64,000 nt of DNA from the NCBI GenBank assembly GCA_006742785.1, contig AP019755.1, positions 558,001 through 622,000 of the forward strand. Reading direction: 5' to 3'. The notes under the pieces are model-generated. The model was not told the DNA's origin. It saw only the letters and a program-made list of their open reading frames with translations, and searched no databases. The stretch is from Nitrosomonas stercoris (GTDB taxonomy: Bacteria; Pseudomonadota; Gammaproteobacteria; Burkholderiales; Nitrosomonadaceae). Made by a program: the position numbers and the translations under genes. Below, piece after piece: positions 28,741 through 39,394 of the stretch (positions are counted from its first letter, which is position 1; each line of letters begins with the position of its first letter).

Positions 28741-29589
28741 GAGCCCGTTTACGATCTCATCATTATTCCTTACGATACGTGGATGAAGAGAACAAAATAT
28801 GCCAGTGATATTAGCAAAGAGAAGTTTGCCGAGATAGAGCCGCTATTGCGTAGCGTGAGGCGCAGCACCAAACCCACGACAATAGATTTGTATGAAGTAT
28901 TTTGTGCTGTGCTGTATCTGCTGCGTACTGGTTGCCAGTGGAGATTTTTGCCCGGAGAGTTTCCCAAATGGCAGAGTGTATATGCCTATTGGCGCAAATG
29001 GAATGAGCCTGACCAGCACGGCGTGAGCGTGCTGGAGCAGGCATTAAAAAAATCAGGTTGGCGCGGCCCGAGAGAAACTGGGGCGCAACGCTTGCAGCAC
29101 GTTCTTGATTGTGGACGCGCAAAGCGTGAAGAATACAGACCCGGCTGACCAGAAAGGCTATGACGCCGGCAAGAAGGTGTCGGGCATCAAGCGCCATATC
29201 GCTGTTGATACCTTGGGGTTGCCGCACGCCATTGCAGTGACGACAGCGGAAGTGACTGACCGTAACGGTGCATTGCAGGCCTTGAAGCATTGCAGATCGA
29301 GTTTGGGGCAAGTACAAGGTTTGCTGTGTGACGGTGGCTATACTGGAGCACCATTTGCCGAAAGTGTGCAAGAAATTCTGGGCAAACCTGTCACCGTGCA
29401 GATCGCCAAACGCAGCAAACTGCATACCTTCAAGGTTATGCCCAGGCGATGGATAGTGGAACGTAGTTTCGCCTGGCTGGAAAAGTGCCGAAGATTATGG
29501 AAAAACTGCGAACGTAAACTTGATACCAGCTTGCAGCTCATTCATTTGGCTTTCTTGGCACTATTACTCAGAAGATCGTAAACAGGCTC
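28741..29589 (+). mobile_element. IS5-family insertion sequence, copy C (849 bp)
   Basis: This copy has the same length and ends as copy B, in the opposite orientation. TAA target duplications lie at 28738-28740 and 29590-29592. It separates the receptor cassette promoter from the end of the efflux operon. It differs from copies A and B by only a few bases. Confidence 0.93.
28783..29581 (+). CDS. IS5-family transposase (two frames joined by slippage)
   Basis: The first frame runs 28783-29148 and the second ends at 29581. They join at seven A (29046-29052) by a +1-type shift or loss of one A in the transcript, giving KKNQVGAAREKLGRN. The DDE residues are present in IVDAQSVKNT, LLCDGGYTG and VERSFAWLEKCRR. 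Differences from copy B are slight (for example NTDPADQKG for NTDTADQKG), with no other damage, so this copy may be active. Confidence 0.85.
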
Positions 29590-29728
29590 TAAGAAATAAA
29601 AGTAAAAAAACTTCACATGTGGCCACACCAATTAATCCCTATCACTGTAAAGTTCATTCTCATGTCTGAGAGAAGATAACCGTCAGGCTATACCAGGCAA
29701 AAAACTCAACACCAGGGGATAACATTAT

Positions 29729-31192
29729 CTAGAAAAGTTGCCAGGGAGATGGTTTAACCTGCTCAATATCCAGCTCAGATAACCAATGCCCACCAATCGC
29801 CTGGATGAGTGAAACTACTGCCGCTTGCTGATTCAGTACTGCCTGAATTTGCGTTTGTTGCGCATTTAAAGCAGTGGCTTGCGCCACCACCACTTGGGCA
29901 TAATCAACCATGCCGCTACGATACTGGTTGTTAATAATGGTCATGGCGCGGACAGCTGATTCAGCTGCTTCAGTGCGGTTGCGCGTTACCTCAGCTAATA
30001 CGCGTACCGCCGCCAGATTGTCCTCGACCTGTTGAAAAGCAGTCAGCACTGACTGCCGATAAGCGGCCACTGCTTGTTCAAATTGCGCTTCTGCCTGCAA
30101 TACCTGCCCCCGGCGCGCACCAAAATCAAGCAGTGTTTCAACTCCACTGATGCCAAAAGACCACAACCCCGTCGAAGCCTTGAACAACTGCTCCATGACA
30201 CTGGTACTTGTTCTCACGCCGGCGGTTAGGGTAATTTGTGGGAAATAGGCGGCACGTTGCACACCGATATTAGCGTTAGCTGCTGCCACTCTACGCTCAG
30301 CAGCTGCAATATCAGGACGACGCTGCAGCAGTGTCGAAGGTAGTGTGGTGGGTACATCCGGCACCACCGGATCCCAAATTGAGGGTGCCAGCACAAAAGT
30401 TGAAGGATTTTCTCCCACTAATACCGCAATGGCATGCTCTAGCACCGCGCGTTGCCGATCCAAATCCTGTCGTAAAGCAATCGCATCACTCAACGAAGTT
30501 TGTGCCTGAAAAACATCTGAACGCGCAACCACGCCTACTTCATATTTATTGTTAGCGATGGTCAATGCACGTTGGTAATCATTGACAATTTGATCCAGTA
30601 AACGCCGCTGCGCATCAATGCCACGCAACTGGATATAATTGGTGGCCAATTCGCCTTGAGCTGATAAAGTAGCATTGACTAGATCCCCCACACTGGCGAC
30701 TTCTTCTGCTTCTGCCTGTGATACTGTATTACGCAACCGCCCCCAAAGATCCGGCTCCCAACTTGCACCGATCCCAAACATGAAGTTGGAAGAGGCAGAT
30801 AATGCTCCGCCCGCCCCTGAAACAAACGAACCACCACTAGATGATCTGCCCACAAAAGGCGTTGAACGTGACCGGTTACCCGTCAAATTGATCACAGGGA
30901 ACAATGAAGCACGTTGGGTAATCACTAATGCGCGCGCTGCTTGATACGCTGCACGATAACCAGCAATATTTTGATTAGTAATAACTACCCTGGATTGCAA
31001 TGCATTGAGCATGGGATCGTCAAAAAGTGTCCACCACTCTCCGCGTGCAACAGCATCCGATGGTTCCGCAGCCACCCAGCCAGGTGCTTCCTTATAATGT
31101 TCAGGCAGGGTAATCGCAGGTGTGTGATATTTGGGTGCCAAACTACATCCCGCCAGCAACAAAACAAGCAATAATGGTAAAACCGGTTTCAT
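29729..31192 (-). CDS. outer-membrane efflux lipoprotein, OprM/NodT type
   Basis: The 487-residue trimeric channel protein has the lipobox LLLAGC and the two-repeat TolC-like layout typical of RND outer-membrane factors: WWTLFDDPMLNAL, then NITGNRSRS-like strands, WEPDLWGRLRN, and repeats with LLQRRPDIAAAERRVAAANA. It lies 12 bp after the second RND pump gene on the same strand, so it is the dedicated exit duct of the tripartite system. A strong terminator is not obvious in the 139 bp before IS copy C. Confidence 0.93.
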   Translation of the reverse strand: MKPVLPLLLVLLLAGCSLAPKYHTPAITLPEHYKEAPGWVAAEPSDAVARGEWWTLFDDPMLNALQSRVVITNQNIAGYRAAYQAARALVITQRASLFPVINLTGNRSRSTPFVGRSSSGGSFVSGAGGALSASSNFMFGIGASWEPDLWGRLRNTVSQAEAEEVASVGDLVNATLSAQGELATNYIQLRGIDAQRRLLDQIVNDYQRALTIANNKYEVGVVARSDVFQAQTSLSDAIALRQDLDRQRAVLEHAIAVLVGENPSTFVLAPSIWDPVVPDVPTTLPSTLLQRRPDIAAAERRVAAANANIGVQRAAYFPQITLTAGVRTSTSVMEQLFKASTGLWSFGISGVETLLDFGARRGQVLQAEAQFEQAVAAYRQSVLTAFQQVEDNLAAVRVLAEVTRNRTEAAESAVRAMTIINNQYRSGMVDYAQVVVAQATALNAQQTQIQAVLNQQAAVVSLIQAIGGHWLSELDIEQVKPSPWQLF

Positions 31193-31204
31193 GAGCGATA
31201 GCTA

Positions 31205-34200
31205 TTAAAAAGTAGAAGAATGACCATGGCGGCTGAGTTGCTGTTCATGCATGCCGCGCCGACGGAAACGATCCAGCACAAGATAGACTACAGGCGTGGT
31301 CAATAACGTCAGAATCTGGCTGGCGACCAAGCCACCAAAAATGGCTATACCCAGCGGCCGGCGCAGTTCTGAACCATCGCCAAAACCCAATGCAAGCGGT
31401 AATGCGCCTAATGCTGCTGCCAGTGTTGTCATCAAAATTGGACGAAAGCGCAACAATGATGCTTCGCGCACCGCTTCATACGGACTGGCACCACCACGTT
31501 CTGCTTCTAATGCAAAATCGATAATAAGAATGGCATTTTTCTTTACGATCCCGATCAGCAAAATAATGCCAATCAGTGCAATAATATCGAATTGCCCACC
31601 CGTTGCCATCAATGCAATCATGGCACCTACCCCAGCTGATGGCAGAGTAGACAATGTGGTCAACGGATGAATCAAACTTTCGTAAAGAATACCTAACACG
31701 ATGTAGATCGTTCCTAGCGCTGCTAAAATCAGCAGCGGAATATTGGCTGTTGTCTGCTCAAACACCTTGGCTGTTCCACTAAATTCTCCATGTACTGTCG
31801 TCGGCAACGCTAAACTTGCTCGCACTTCTTCAATAGCATCGGCAGCGGCACCCAACGCCCCCCCAGGCGGCAGGTTGAAAGAGATAGTTGCAGAAGGTTC
31901 TCCATCAGAGTGACTGACGGCGGCGCTGGTTGATCCTGTTGACCAGCTAGCAACGGCAGACAATGGAATCATAGTACGCGCAGCGGTACTGACCGCACTG
32001 CCAAAGGCGGTTGCAGAACCTCCACTGGCCGTACTACCAATGCTGGCTGAAGGAGTTGTTTCGCCAGCTACTGACACCGGCAGATAAACGTCATTCAACG
32101 ATTGTGGAGAACGATTAAACTGGCGCGGTGTTTCCATCACAATATGATACTGATTGAGACCGGAGTAAATATTAGCCACTTGTCGTTGGCCAAACATGTT
32201 GTACAAAGCAGCATCAATGGATTGCATGGAAACGCCAAGGCGAGCAGCTGCATCTCGATTGACTTCTACAAATACATTGGCGCCCGCATCCAGCTGATCA
32301 ATATCCACATCCACCAGTGCACGATTGCCATGTTGTTTCAATGCTTCCACCAATTCTTGCCCCGCTGTTCTCAGCATATCGGAATCCACCGCCTTCAAGA
32401 CATATTGATAAGTACTGGTGGTATGGCGCCCACCCATGCGTAAATCCTGGGTGGGATTAAGAAAGAGCTTCACGCCTCCTATCTGACTCAATTGCGGGCG
32501 CAAGCGTGCGATGATTGCCGATGCTGAAGCTCGTTGTGCTCTGGGTTTTAGTGTGACATAAAGAAATCCTCCTCCTGCACGCGAACCACCTGCAATCGCA
32601 ATCACTGCTGCAACATCAGGATCACTTTTCACAATCTCAGCTAATCGAGCCAACTTATCGCGCAGATTAGTAAAAGAAATACTTTGATCTACACGCACTC
32701 CCCCGGCAATTCCCCCTGTATCCTGTTCGGGGAAAAATCCCTTGGGAGCAATCACAATCAAATACACATTCAGTACAACTGCTCCTGCCAGTAGCAGCAA
32801 CACAGTTTTACGATGAGCCAATGCCCAATCCAGCACATGCGCATACCATGCTTGCAGCCGATCAAAACCACGCTGAAACAGCTGCATGATTTTTCCTTCA
32901 TCTGCTTCTTTGCTGAGACAACGCGCGGCCAGCATGGGAGTAGTGGTCAATGAGACCACCAGACTGATCAATACTGCCACGGTCATAGTCAAGGAAAACT
33001 CTCTGAACAACCGCCCGACCAATCCTTCCATAAAAATGAGTGGGACAAATACCGCTACCAAACTGAGTGAAATGGATAGCACCGTGAAACCCACTTCACG
33101 CGCGCCAACCAATGCTGCCTGAAAAGGCTCCATGCCTTTTTCGATATGCCGGCTGATATTTTCCACAACCACAATGGCATCATCCACCACAAAGCCAGTT
33201 GCCACTGTCAACGCCATCAATGACAGATTATCTAACGAGAAACCAGCAAGATACATCACCACAAACGTACCTAGCAGAGAAGTGACTACTGCAGCAGCAG
33301 GAATCAAGGTAGCACGCCAGCTTCTCAAAAACAGGCTGACGACCAGAATCACAAGCAACGTTGCAATGAGTAAGGTGATTTCAACTTCATGCAGTGAAGA
33401 GCGGATCGTCAAGGTACGGTCTGACACAATGTCCAGATGAATATCTGGCGGCATAGTGGCGCGTAAAGCTGGAATTTGCGCTTTCAGGGAATCGACCACT
33501 TGCACAATATTAGCCCCTGGTTGCCGTCTGATCAGAATAGGTACCGCTTGCTGCCCATTGTAAAAACCCATGGTGCGAATATCTTCTGGCCCATTGGCTA
33601 CATTGGCTACATCAGACAAACGTACTGCTGCCCCATCCCGCCAGGCAATCACCATGTCACGATAATCAGTGGCATCCAACCCCGGTTGGCGCATATAAAT
33701 CTGCCAACTATGGTCGCCAGAATCAACAATACCACGTGGTCGATTAGCACTTTCCGATTGCAGCGCAGTACGGACATCTTCCATGGCAATGCCATAACGT
33801 GCCAGCGCCAATGGATTGATTTCCACCCGCACTGACGGCAGAGCCGCGCCACCCAGTTCCACATTGCCAACACCTTCTACCTGCAACAAACGCTGCTGGA
33901 CAATGGTTGACACCTGATCATAAATTTCAGAAGGGCTACGCGTAGGTGAAGTCAACACCAGAATCAGAATCGGTGATTCAGCTGGATTGGCCTTACGATA
34001 ACTGGGGTTGGTTTTAAGGGTGGCGGGCAAATCGGCGCGGGCAGCGTTGATCGCTGCTTGAACATCTCGTGCAGCGCCATCAATATCGCGAGATAGATCA
34101 AATTGCAGCACAATACGCGTCGAGCCCGTTGACGAGCTGGAGGTCATCTCGTTGACGCCGGCAATAATGCCCAAACGCCGCTCCAGAGGTGAAGCAACGC

Positions 34201-34384
34201 TTGCCGCCATCGTGGAAGGGCTGGCACCAGGCAGATCAGCCTGCACCATAATAATTGGAAAATCCACTTGTGGCAGAGCCGCCACTGGCAACATGAAGAA
34301 CGCACCTACTCCGGCCAACATCAAGCCGATAGTGAGCAGGATAGTCCCAACTGGTCGACGAATAAAAGGTGCTGAAATATTCAC
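31205..34384 (-). CDS. mdtC: RND multidrug efflux pump subunit, MdtC-like
   Basis: This inner-membrane proton-driven HAE1-type RND transporter pairs with the preceding MdtB-like subunit in a heteromultimer. The 12-helix layout with two large periplasmic loops is visible: FIRRPVGTILLTIGLMLAGV opens helix 1, VDDAIVVVENISRHIE is the conserved helix 4 segment with the proton-relay aspartates, and FPEQDTGGIAGG opens the second half. I use a GTG start at 34384, which overlaps the mdtB stop by four bases (GTGA), mirroring the ATGA overlap of mdtA-mdtB. The frame is open 18 codons further up. Confidence 0.92.
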   Translation of the reverse strand: MNISAPFIRRPVGTILLTIGLMLAGVGAFFMLPVAALPQVDFPIIMVQADLPGASPSTMAASVASPLERRLGIIAGVNEMTSSSSTGSTRIVLQFDLSRDIDGAARDVQAAINAARADLPATLKTNPSYRKANPAESPILILVLTSPTRSPSEIYDQVSTIVQQRLLQVEGVGNVELGGAALPSVRVEINPLALARYGIAMEDVRTALQSESANRPRGIVDSGDHSWQIYMRQPGLDATDYRDMVIAWRDGAAVRLSDVANVANGPEDIRTMGFYNGQQAVPILIRRQPGANIVQVVDSLKAQIPALRATMPPDIHLDIVSDRTLTIRSSLHEVEITLLIATLLVILVVSLFLRSWRATLIPAAAVVTSLLGTFVVMYLAGFSLDNLSLMALTVATGFVVDDAIVVVENISRHIEKGMEPFQAALVGAREVGFTVLSISLSLVAVFVPLIFMEGLVGRLFREFSLTMTVAVLISLVVSLTTTPMLAARCLSKEADEGKIMQLFQRGFDRLQAWYAHVLDWALAHRKTVLLLLAGAVVLNVYLIVIAPKGFFPEQDTGGIAGGVRVDQSISFTNLRDKLARLAEIVKSDPDVAAVIAIAGGSRAGGGFLYVTLKPRAQRASASAIIARLRPQLSQIGGVKLFLNPTQDLRMGGRHTTSTYQYVLKAVDSDMLRTAGQELVEALKQHGNRALVDVDIDQLDAGANVFVEVNRDAAARLGVSMQSIDAALYNMFGQRQVANIYSGLNQYHIVMETPRQFNRSPQSLNDVYLPVSVAGETTPSASIGSTASGGSATAFGSAVSTAARTMIPLSAVASWSTGSTSAAVSHSDGEPSATISFNLPPGGALGAAADAIEEVRASLALPTTVHGEFSGTAKVFEQTTANIPLLILAALGTIYIVLGILYESLIHPLTTLSTLPSAGVGAMIALMATGGQFDIIALIGIILLIGIVKKNAILIIDFALEAERGGASPYEAVREASLLRFRPILMTTLAAALGALPLALGFGDGSELRRPLGIAIFGGLVASQILTLLTTPVVYLVLDRFRRRGMHEQQLSRHGHSSTF

Positions 34385-37300
34385 GCTGAATGCTGGGTCG
34401 TTGAGGCGCGATTCGATCGTGAGCGGCGCTTCTGCCAATCTTCCAATACCAGAAAAATGACAGGGGTCGTAAACAAGGTTAATACCTGGCTCAGCAGTAA
34501 ACCGCTGCCCATTGCAATACCGAGTGGTTGGCGCAGTTCATGGCCGGTGCCTCCCCCAAAGATCAATGGTATTGCAGCAAACAAAGCGGCAAAGGTAGTC
34601 ATCATAATTGGGCGGAAACGCAATAAGGCAGCTTGTCGAATTGCATGCTGACTGTCTGCCTGTTCTTCACGCATGGCATCCAGCGCAAAATCAATCATCA
34701 TGATGGCATTTTTCTTCACAATACCAATCAGTAGCACAATACCAATGATACCGATCACGCCTAATCCGGATCCGGTCATCCATAATCCCAGCAAAGCACC
34801 GATCCCGGCTGAGGGCAAAGTGGACAAAATGGTGATTGGATGGATAAAACTTTCATACAATACCCCCAGCACAATGTACACCACACCAATGGCCGCCAAA
34901 ATCAGCCACAATTCGTTTCCTAATGAAGCCTTGAATGCACTGGCCGCTCCCGAAAAACGAGTCGTCAGCGCAAGTGGCACATTAATGGCTTGTTCGGTTT
35001 GTTCAATGGCTTCCACTGCCTGCTCAAGCGATACGCCAGGAGCAGGATCAAAACCAATGGTTACTGCCGGAAACTGGTCTTCTCGTGAAACAACTAACGG
35101 AGTCGCGCCGGTCTGGATGGTGGCAAAGGTAGACAATGGCACACTGGTGCCATCTGGCAACGGAATCTGCAGCATACCAAGCGTTTGCGGATCATCAATG
35201 AAGCCAGACATTGCTTCCAGTATCACCCGATTCTGACTGGATTGCGTGTAGATGGTGGAGATAATCCGTTGTCCAAACGCATCGTAGAGTGCATTATCAA
35301 TCGTGAGCGCACTTAGGCCCAGCCGGCTGGCGGCATCGCGATTGATATCGATCCGAGCAGCGCGTCCACCTGCAAACAGATTGGAAGTCACATTTATCAG
35401 CTGAGGATTTTTTTTCAACGCGGCCACCAATTTTTCTCCCCACTGAGCAATCAACTCTTCATCTGCTCCTTGTAAAGAAAACCGATAAGCATTGATGCCA
35501 GTAGATGTATCGATGACTAAATCCTGTACTGGCCGAAAATAAACCTGCATCCCTGCTATATTCGTAGTTGCCTGCCCAAGCTCTGCCAGTATGGTCGCCT
35601 GATCAAGCCGCTCTCCATATGGCTTGAGATTAACCAGCATGCGCCCTTGTGACAGCGCTGGATTTTGGCCATCCACTCCAATAGTGGAACTTAGACTATC
35701 AACAGATGGGTGCGCAAGAATGGCGCGGGCCACTTGTTGTTGTAATTTCACCATGCGCTGATAGCCAATATCCTGCCTGGCAACAGTAGTCACGGCGATT
35801 TGCCCGGTGTCCTGTTCCGGAAACAGGTTTTTCGGCACAAATAAGTACAACAATAGCGTCAACACCACAGTGACTGCAAACACCAACATAGTCAAAGTAC
35901 GGCGCGCCAGCACCCAATCCAGTGCGGTTGCATAGTGTTTTGTTAACCATGCAAACCATTGATAAATCAATTGTGCGATATATTGTTCACGCTCTGCTGC
36001 ACGTGCCCGCAACCAATAAGCCGATAACATCGGGACCAGTGTTAGTGCAATCACTGCCGATAATAAAATGGTAATTGCCAGAGTAACAGCAAATTCACGA
36101 AACAAGCGTCCAACCACATCTCCCATAAACAGCAATGGAATCAGTACGGCTACCAGGCTGATCGTTAACGAAATAACGGTAAATCCGATTTCACCCGCTC
36201 CTTTCAGTGCTGCTGCAAATGGCCGCATGCCGTTTTCTATGTGACGTGCAATATTCTCAAGCACAACAATGGCATCATCCACCACGAAACCGGAAGCAAT
36301 CGTCAGCGCCATCAAGGTGAGATTATTTACCGAAAATTCAAGAAAATGCATGACGGCAAATGCACCCACCAGAGAAAGCGGGACCGAGATGCTGGCAATC
36401 ACGGTGGCACGCAGCGATCCCAGGAAAAGGAAAATAACCAGCGTGACAAAAAGTACAGCCAATATTAATTCAAACTGCACCGCTTCCACAGAAGCTCGAA
36501 TGCCAGTGGTTCGATCTGTCAGCAAGGTAACATGCACATCCGCGGGTAATTGCGCTTCAAGATCAGGCAAAATGCGCTTAATCGTATCGACTGTACCAAT
36601 GACATTGGCGCCTGGTTGTCGCTGCACATCAAGAATCACAGCCGGCGTGTCATTCTTCCAGGCAGACAAGCGAGTATTCTCAGTGGCCATTACCACGCTC
36701 GCAACATCACTCAAGCGAATTGGCGCACCATTGGCAAACCCCACTACCAGATTACGATAGCCGGCAATATCGGTCAGCTGATCATTGGCATCAATAAACC
36801 AGCTTCTGCTGTCTCCATCCAAACTGCCCTTGGCAGCATTCACATTAGCATTGCTGATTGTGGTGCGCAGCGTCTCCAGCGATAAGCCACGCGCTGCCAA
36901 CGCAGCAATATTGGCCTGAATACGTACTGCTGGCCTTTGTCCAGCAATCATGGATACCAGCCCAACGCCAGATACTTGTGAGATTTTGTTGGAAAATTGC
37001 CGCTCAATAATACCTTGTACTTCGCCTGGCGAACGGGTATCCGAAGTAATGCCGAGACTTAAAATAGGTGCATCAGCAGGATTGACCTTGGCATACACAG
37101 GCGGTGTCGGTAGCGCTGCTGGTAGCAATGTTCCTGCGACATTAATTGCTGCCTGTACTTCCTGTTCCGCAATATCCAGTGGCAAATTGAGACGAAACTG
37201 CAGGGTAATGACTGATGCACCTGAGGAGGAAACCGAAGTCATACGCATCAATCCAGGCATTTGTCCAAACTGCCTTTCCAATGGAGAAGTCACGGTTAAC

Positions 37301-37521
37301 GCCATCACATCTGGACTCGCACCCGGATAAAGCGTAGTGACTCGAATAGTTGGAAAATCTACTTCCGGCAGGGAAGACAACGGCAGAAAGCGATAGGCAA
37401 GCAACCCGCTCAGTAACAACGTCAGCATCAACAAAGTTGTCGCAACCGGACGAAAAATAAAAATACGCGATACGCCGCCTGACGCTGCAACCACAGCTGT
37501 TTCTTCCGGATAACTGCTCAT
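34381..37521 (-). CDS. mdtB: RND multidrug efflux pump subunit, MdtB-like
   Basis: The 1046-residue HAE1-type RND transporter opens with FIFRPVATTLLMLTLLLSG. It contains the helix 4 motif VDDAIVVLENIARHIENG, the second-half opening FPEQDTGQIAVT and the last helices VLLIGIVKKNAIMMIDFALD. It is paralogous to the next gene, which is the normal MdtB/MdtC situation. Its start overlaps the adaptor stop by four bases. The C-terminal tail is basic (KRRSRSNRASTTQHSA). Substrates cannot be read from sequence; MdtABC exports bile salts, novobiocin and some metals in enterobacteria. Confidence 0.92.
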   Translation of the reverse strand: MSSYPEETAVVAASGGVSRIFIFRPVATTLLMLTLLLSGLLAYRFLPLSSLPEVDFPTIRVTTLYPGASPDVMALTVTSPLERQFGQMPGLMRMTSVSSSGASVITLQFRLNLPLDIAEQEVQAAINVAGTLLPAALPTPPVYAKVNPADAPILSLGITSDTRSPGEVQGIIERQFSNKISQVSGVGLVSMIAGQRPAVRIQANIAALAARGLSLETLRTTISNANVNAAKGSLDGDSRSWFIDANDQLTDIAGYRNLVVGFANGAPIRLSDVASVVMATENTRLSAWKNDTPAVILDVQRQPGANVIGTVDTIKRILPDLEAQLPADVHVTLLTDRTTGIRASVEAVQFELILAVLFVTLVIFLFLGSLRATVIASISVPLSLVGAFAVMHFLEFSVNNLTLMALTIASGFVVDDAIVVLENIARHIENGMRPFAAALKGAGEIGFTVISLTISLVAVLIPLLFMGDVVGRLFREFAVTLAITILLSAVIALTLVPMLSAYWLRARAAEREQYIAQLIYQWFAWLTKHYATALDWVLARRTLTMLVFAVTVVLTLLLYLFVPKNLFPEQDTGQIAVTTVARQDIGYQRMVKLQQQVARAILAHPSVDSLSSTIGVDGQNPALSQGRMLVNLKPYGERLDQATILAELGQATTNIAGMQVYFRPVQDLVIDTSTGINAYRFSLQGADEELIAQWGEKLVAALKKNPQLINVTSNLFAGGRAARIDINRDAASRLGLSALTIDNALYDAFGQRIISTIYTQSSQNRVILEAMSGFIDDPQTLGMLQIPLPDGTSVPLSTFATIQTGATPLVVSREDQFPAVTIGFDPAPGVSLEQAVEAIEQTEQAINVPLALTTRFSGAASAFKASLGNELWLILAAIGVVYIVLGVLYESFIHPITILSTLPSAGIGALLGLWMTGSGLGVIGIIGIVLLIGIVKKNAIMMIDFALDAMREEQADSQHAIRQAALLRFRPIMMTTFAALFAAIPLIFGGGTGHELRQPLGIAMGSGLLLSQVLTLFTTPVIFLVLEDWQKRRSRSNRASTTQHSA

Positions 37522-38777
37522 GAATGTCGATTCATGCTGTCAGTCTGAAAGAAACTGCTGCGCTGCCACTTGTTGCCGTCCGAACTATCATCCTCCATCT
37601 GACGCACGGCTGAACCATCTTCCAGACCATCTGCACCATCGGTGACCACCACTGCCCCCACCTCCAACCCGGATGTAACTGCAATTAATCCTTCAGCACT
37701 GGGACCAGTGATCACGGGCGTCAACCGCACCGTGTTATCTGGTTGTACAACGAACACAAAATCACCCGGCACACCATGACGCACGGCACTAATCGGTACA
37801 GTCACTGCGTTCTGCAAAGTGGTTACTAATAGAGAAATATTGACAAATTGACCCGGAAAAAGTGTGTTATCGCTATTATCAAAGCGCGCCTTGGCTTTGA
37901 CAGTGCCAGTAGTTGTATCTACTTGATTATCAAACGCCAGGAAATGGCCAGTAGCCAACAATTGATTGTTATTTTGATCTAGCGCCTTCACTGGTAAACC
38001 AGCACCACTGCCAGCTTGATAACCAATAGCGGACAACTGAATTTGCGGCAGGGAAAAACTAATATCAATTGGATCAAGCTGGGTCACCACCACAATACCA
38101 TTCGCATCTGATGGCGTGAGGTAATTGCCAATATCCACCTGACGAATACCCACACGGCCATCAATCGGAGATTTGATCGCGGTATACTCCAAATTAAGCT
38201 CAGCGGTGCCAATTGCAGCACGATCCGCCGTAACTGTTCCAGTAAGTTGACGCACCAGCGCACGCTGGGTATCCACTTGCTGGCTGGCGATGGAATCCTG
38301 ACTCAACAATGTTTCATAGCGCTTGAGATCCAGTTTGGCCACGGTTAATTCAGCTTCATCACGTGCTAAATTGGCCTTGGCTTCTGCCAACGCCAAACGG
38401 TAAGGACGCGGATCAATTTGTGCAAGTGTTTGCCCAGCTTTGACCAGCTGACCATCCTGAAACATCAGCTTGGATAAGACACCAGCAAGCTGCGGACGTA
38501 CCGTTGCGGTTACCAGTGGTTGCACCGTACCCAGCGCTGTCACGATCACGGGAATATCAGCATGTACAGCGGTGCGCACACCGACTGCAGCAGCTGGGCG
38601 AGTATGTGCTCTGCCTGCAGGTTGTTTTATCCATTGATATACAACCACAGTAGCTGCAATTAACCCGACAGCCAGCAAGATATTACGTAATACATGCTTG
38701 CGTGGGTGTTTATCGTCCGGAGGAGAAGGGGGGGAATCAATTTTTTGAGTAGCCTGTTCTATATTATCCTCGCTCAT
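37518..38777 (-). CDS. mdtA: RND efflux periplasmic adaptor, MdtA-like
   Basis: The 419-residue membrane-fusion protein links the RND pumps to the outer-membrane duct. It has a short cytoplasmic N-terminus rich in Pro and Asp, one membrane segment (NILLAVGLIAATVVVYQW), a lipoyl-type half-motif (GTVQPLVTATVRPQLAG, GQTLAQIDPRPY), a coiled-coil hairpin (LALAEAKANLARDEAELT) and the second lipoyl half (IKSPIDGRVG). It is first in an operon of four: adaptor, two pumps, outer-membrane factor. No BaeSR-type two-component genes are nearby. Confidence 0.93.
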   Translation of the reverse strand: MSEDNIEQATQKIDSPPSPPDDKHPRKHVLRNILLAVGLIAATVVVYQWIKQPAGRAHTRPAAAVGVRTAVHADIPVIVTALGTVQPLVTATVRPQLAGVLSKLMFQDGQLVKAGQTLAQIDPRPYRLALAEAKANLARDEAELTVAKLDLKRYETLLSQDSIASQQVDTQRALVRQLTGTVTADRAAIGTAELNLEYTAIKSPIDGRVGIRQVDIGNYLTPSDANGIVVVTQLDPIDISFSLPQIQLSAIGYQAGSGAGLPVKALDQNNNQLLATGHFLAFDNQVDTTTGTVKAKARFDNSDNTLFPGQFVNISLLVTTLQNAVTVPISAVRHGVPGDFVFVVQPDNTVRLTPVITGPSAEGLIAVTSGLEVGAVVVTDGADGLEDGSAVRQMEDDSSDGNKWQRSSFFQTDSMNRHS

Positions 38778-39394
38778 TTATTTCTTTATCCTATACTGAC
38801 AATTCACTGCCCACTTTGTATCCGCTGCAAAGAGCGATAGCGATAGCGTTACGATCACACCTAACTTTAAGTTATTGTTATTCAACATAAATTTATTTTT
38901 ATCAAAAAAATAACCATGGTTTTCACAGCATTCTATTGTATTGCTCAATCAATCCAATCAGATTAAAAGGCTGCAACCACCTGTTTTATTCATGCATTAA
39001 TCATGAATAACAAACTACAACATAATTGAATATCGCTATTTCTGACTAATACGTCACTTCATTTTCTACGCAAGCCCCCAGGTAAGTGAGACGCATTACC
39101 ATATATCTTCAAACTGAGAGCACTATACACACAATAGCTGAATCAAAACTGAATAAACTTTGATAGATGTAACGCTGGATTTAATACAACCTATATGCTG
39201 GTGAACATGATGGCAATGTTCAATGGCATTTACATTAACATAGTGTCATACATTATTGGATTGAAAATATTAGGATTCCCCAACACCAATATTTCACTCC
39301 CTTATAAAAAGGTAAAAAGCATAGTGGATTCAGAACAAAATAAAAATGCGACAAATTGTCGCACTCTTATACAAAATATAAAAGCCAGCTGAAT
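38778..39394. other. 617-bp intergenic region, no supported gene
   Basis: This AT-rich stretch lies between the mdtA start and the stop of the TonB receptor gene. It holds palindrome site 2 at 39347-39363 and, presumably, the mdtABC promoter. Reading frames on both strands are short, without convincing starts or recognisable protein. A gene may have been lost between site 2 and mdtA. Confidence 0.5.
39347..39363. promoter_or_regulatory. 17-bp palindrome, putative repressor operator, site 2
   Basis: The sequence is identical to site 1 (TGCGACAAATTGTCGCA). It lies 31 bp past the stop of the TonB receptor gene and about 570 bp before mdtA, not immediately upstream of any visible gene. Confidence 0.6.

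Noticed and set aside
39230-39289. A 19-codon minus-strand frame starting TTG with GGAG upstream, near palindrome site 2
   Set aside because: Too short and featureless to call a peptide gene without expression or conservation data.
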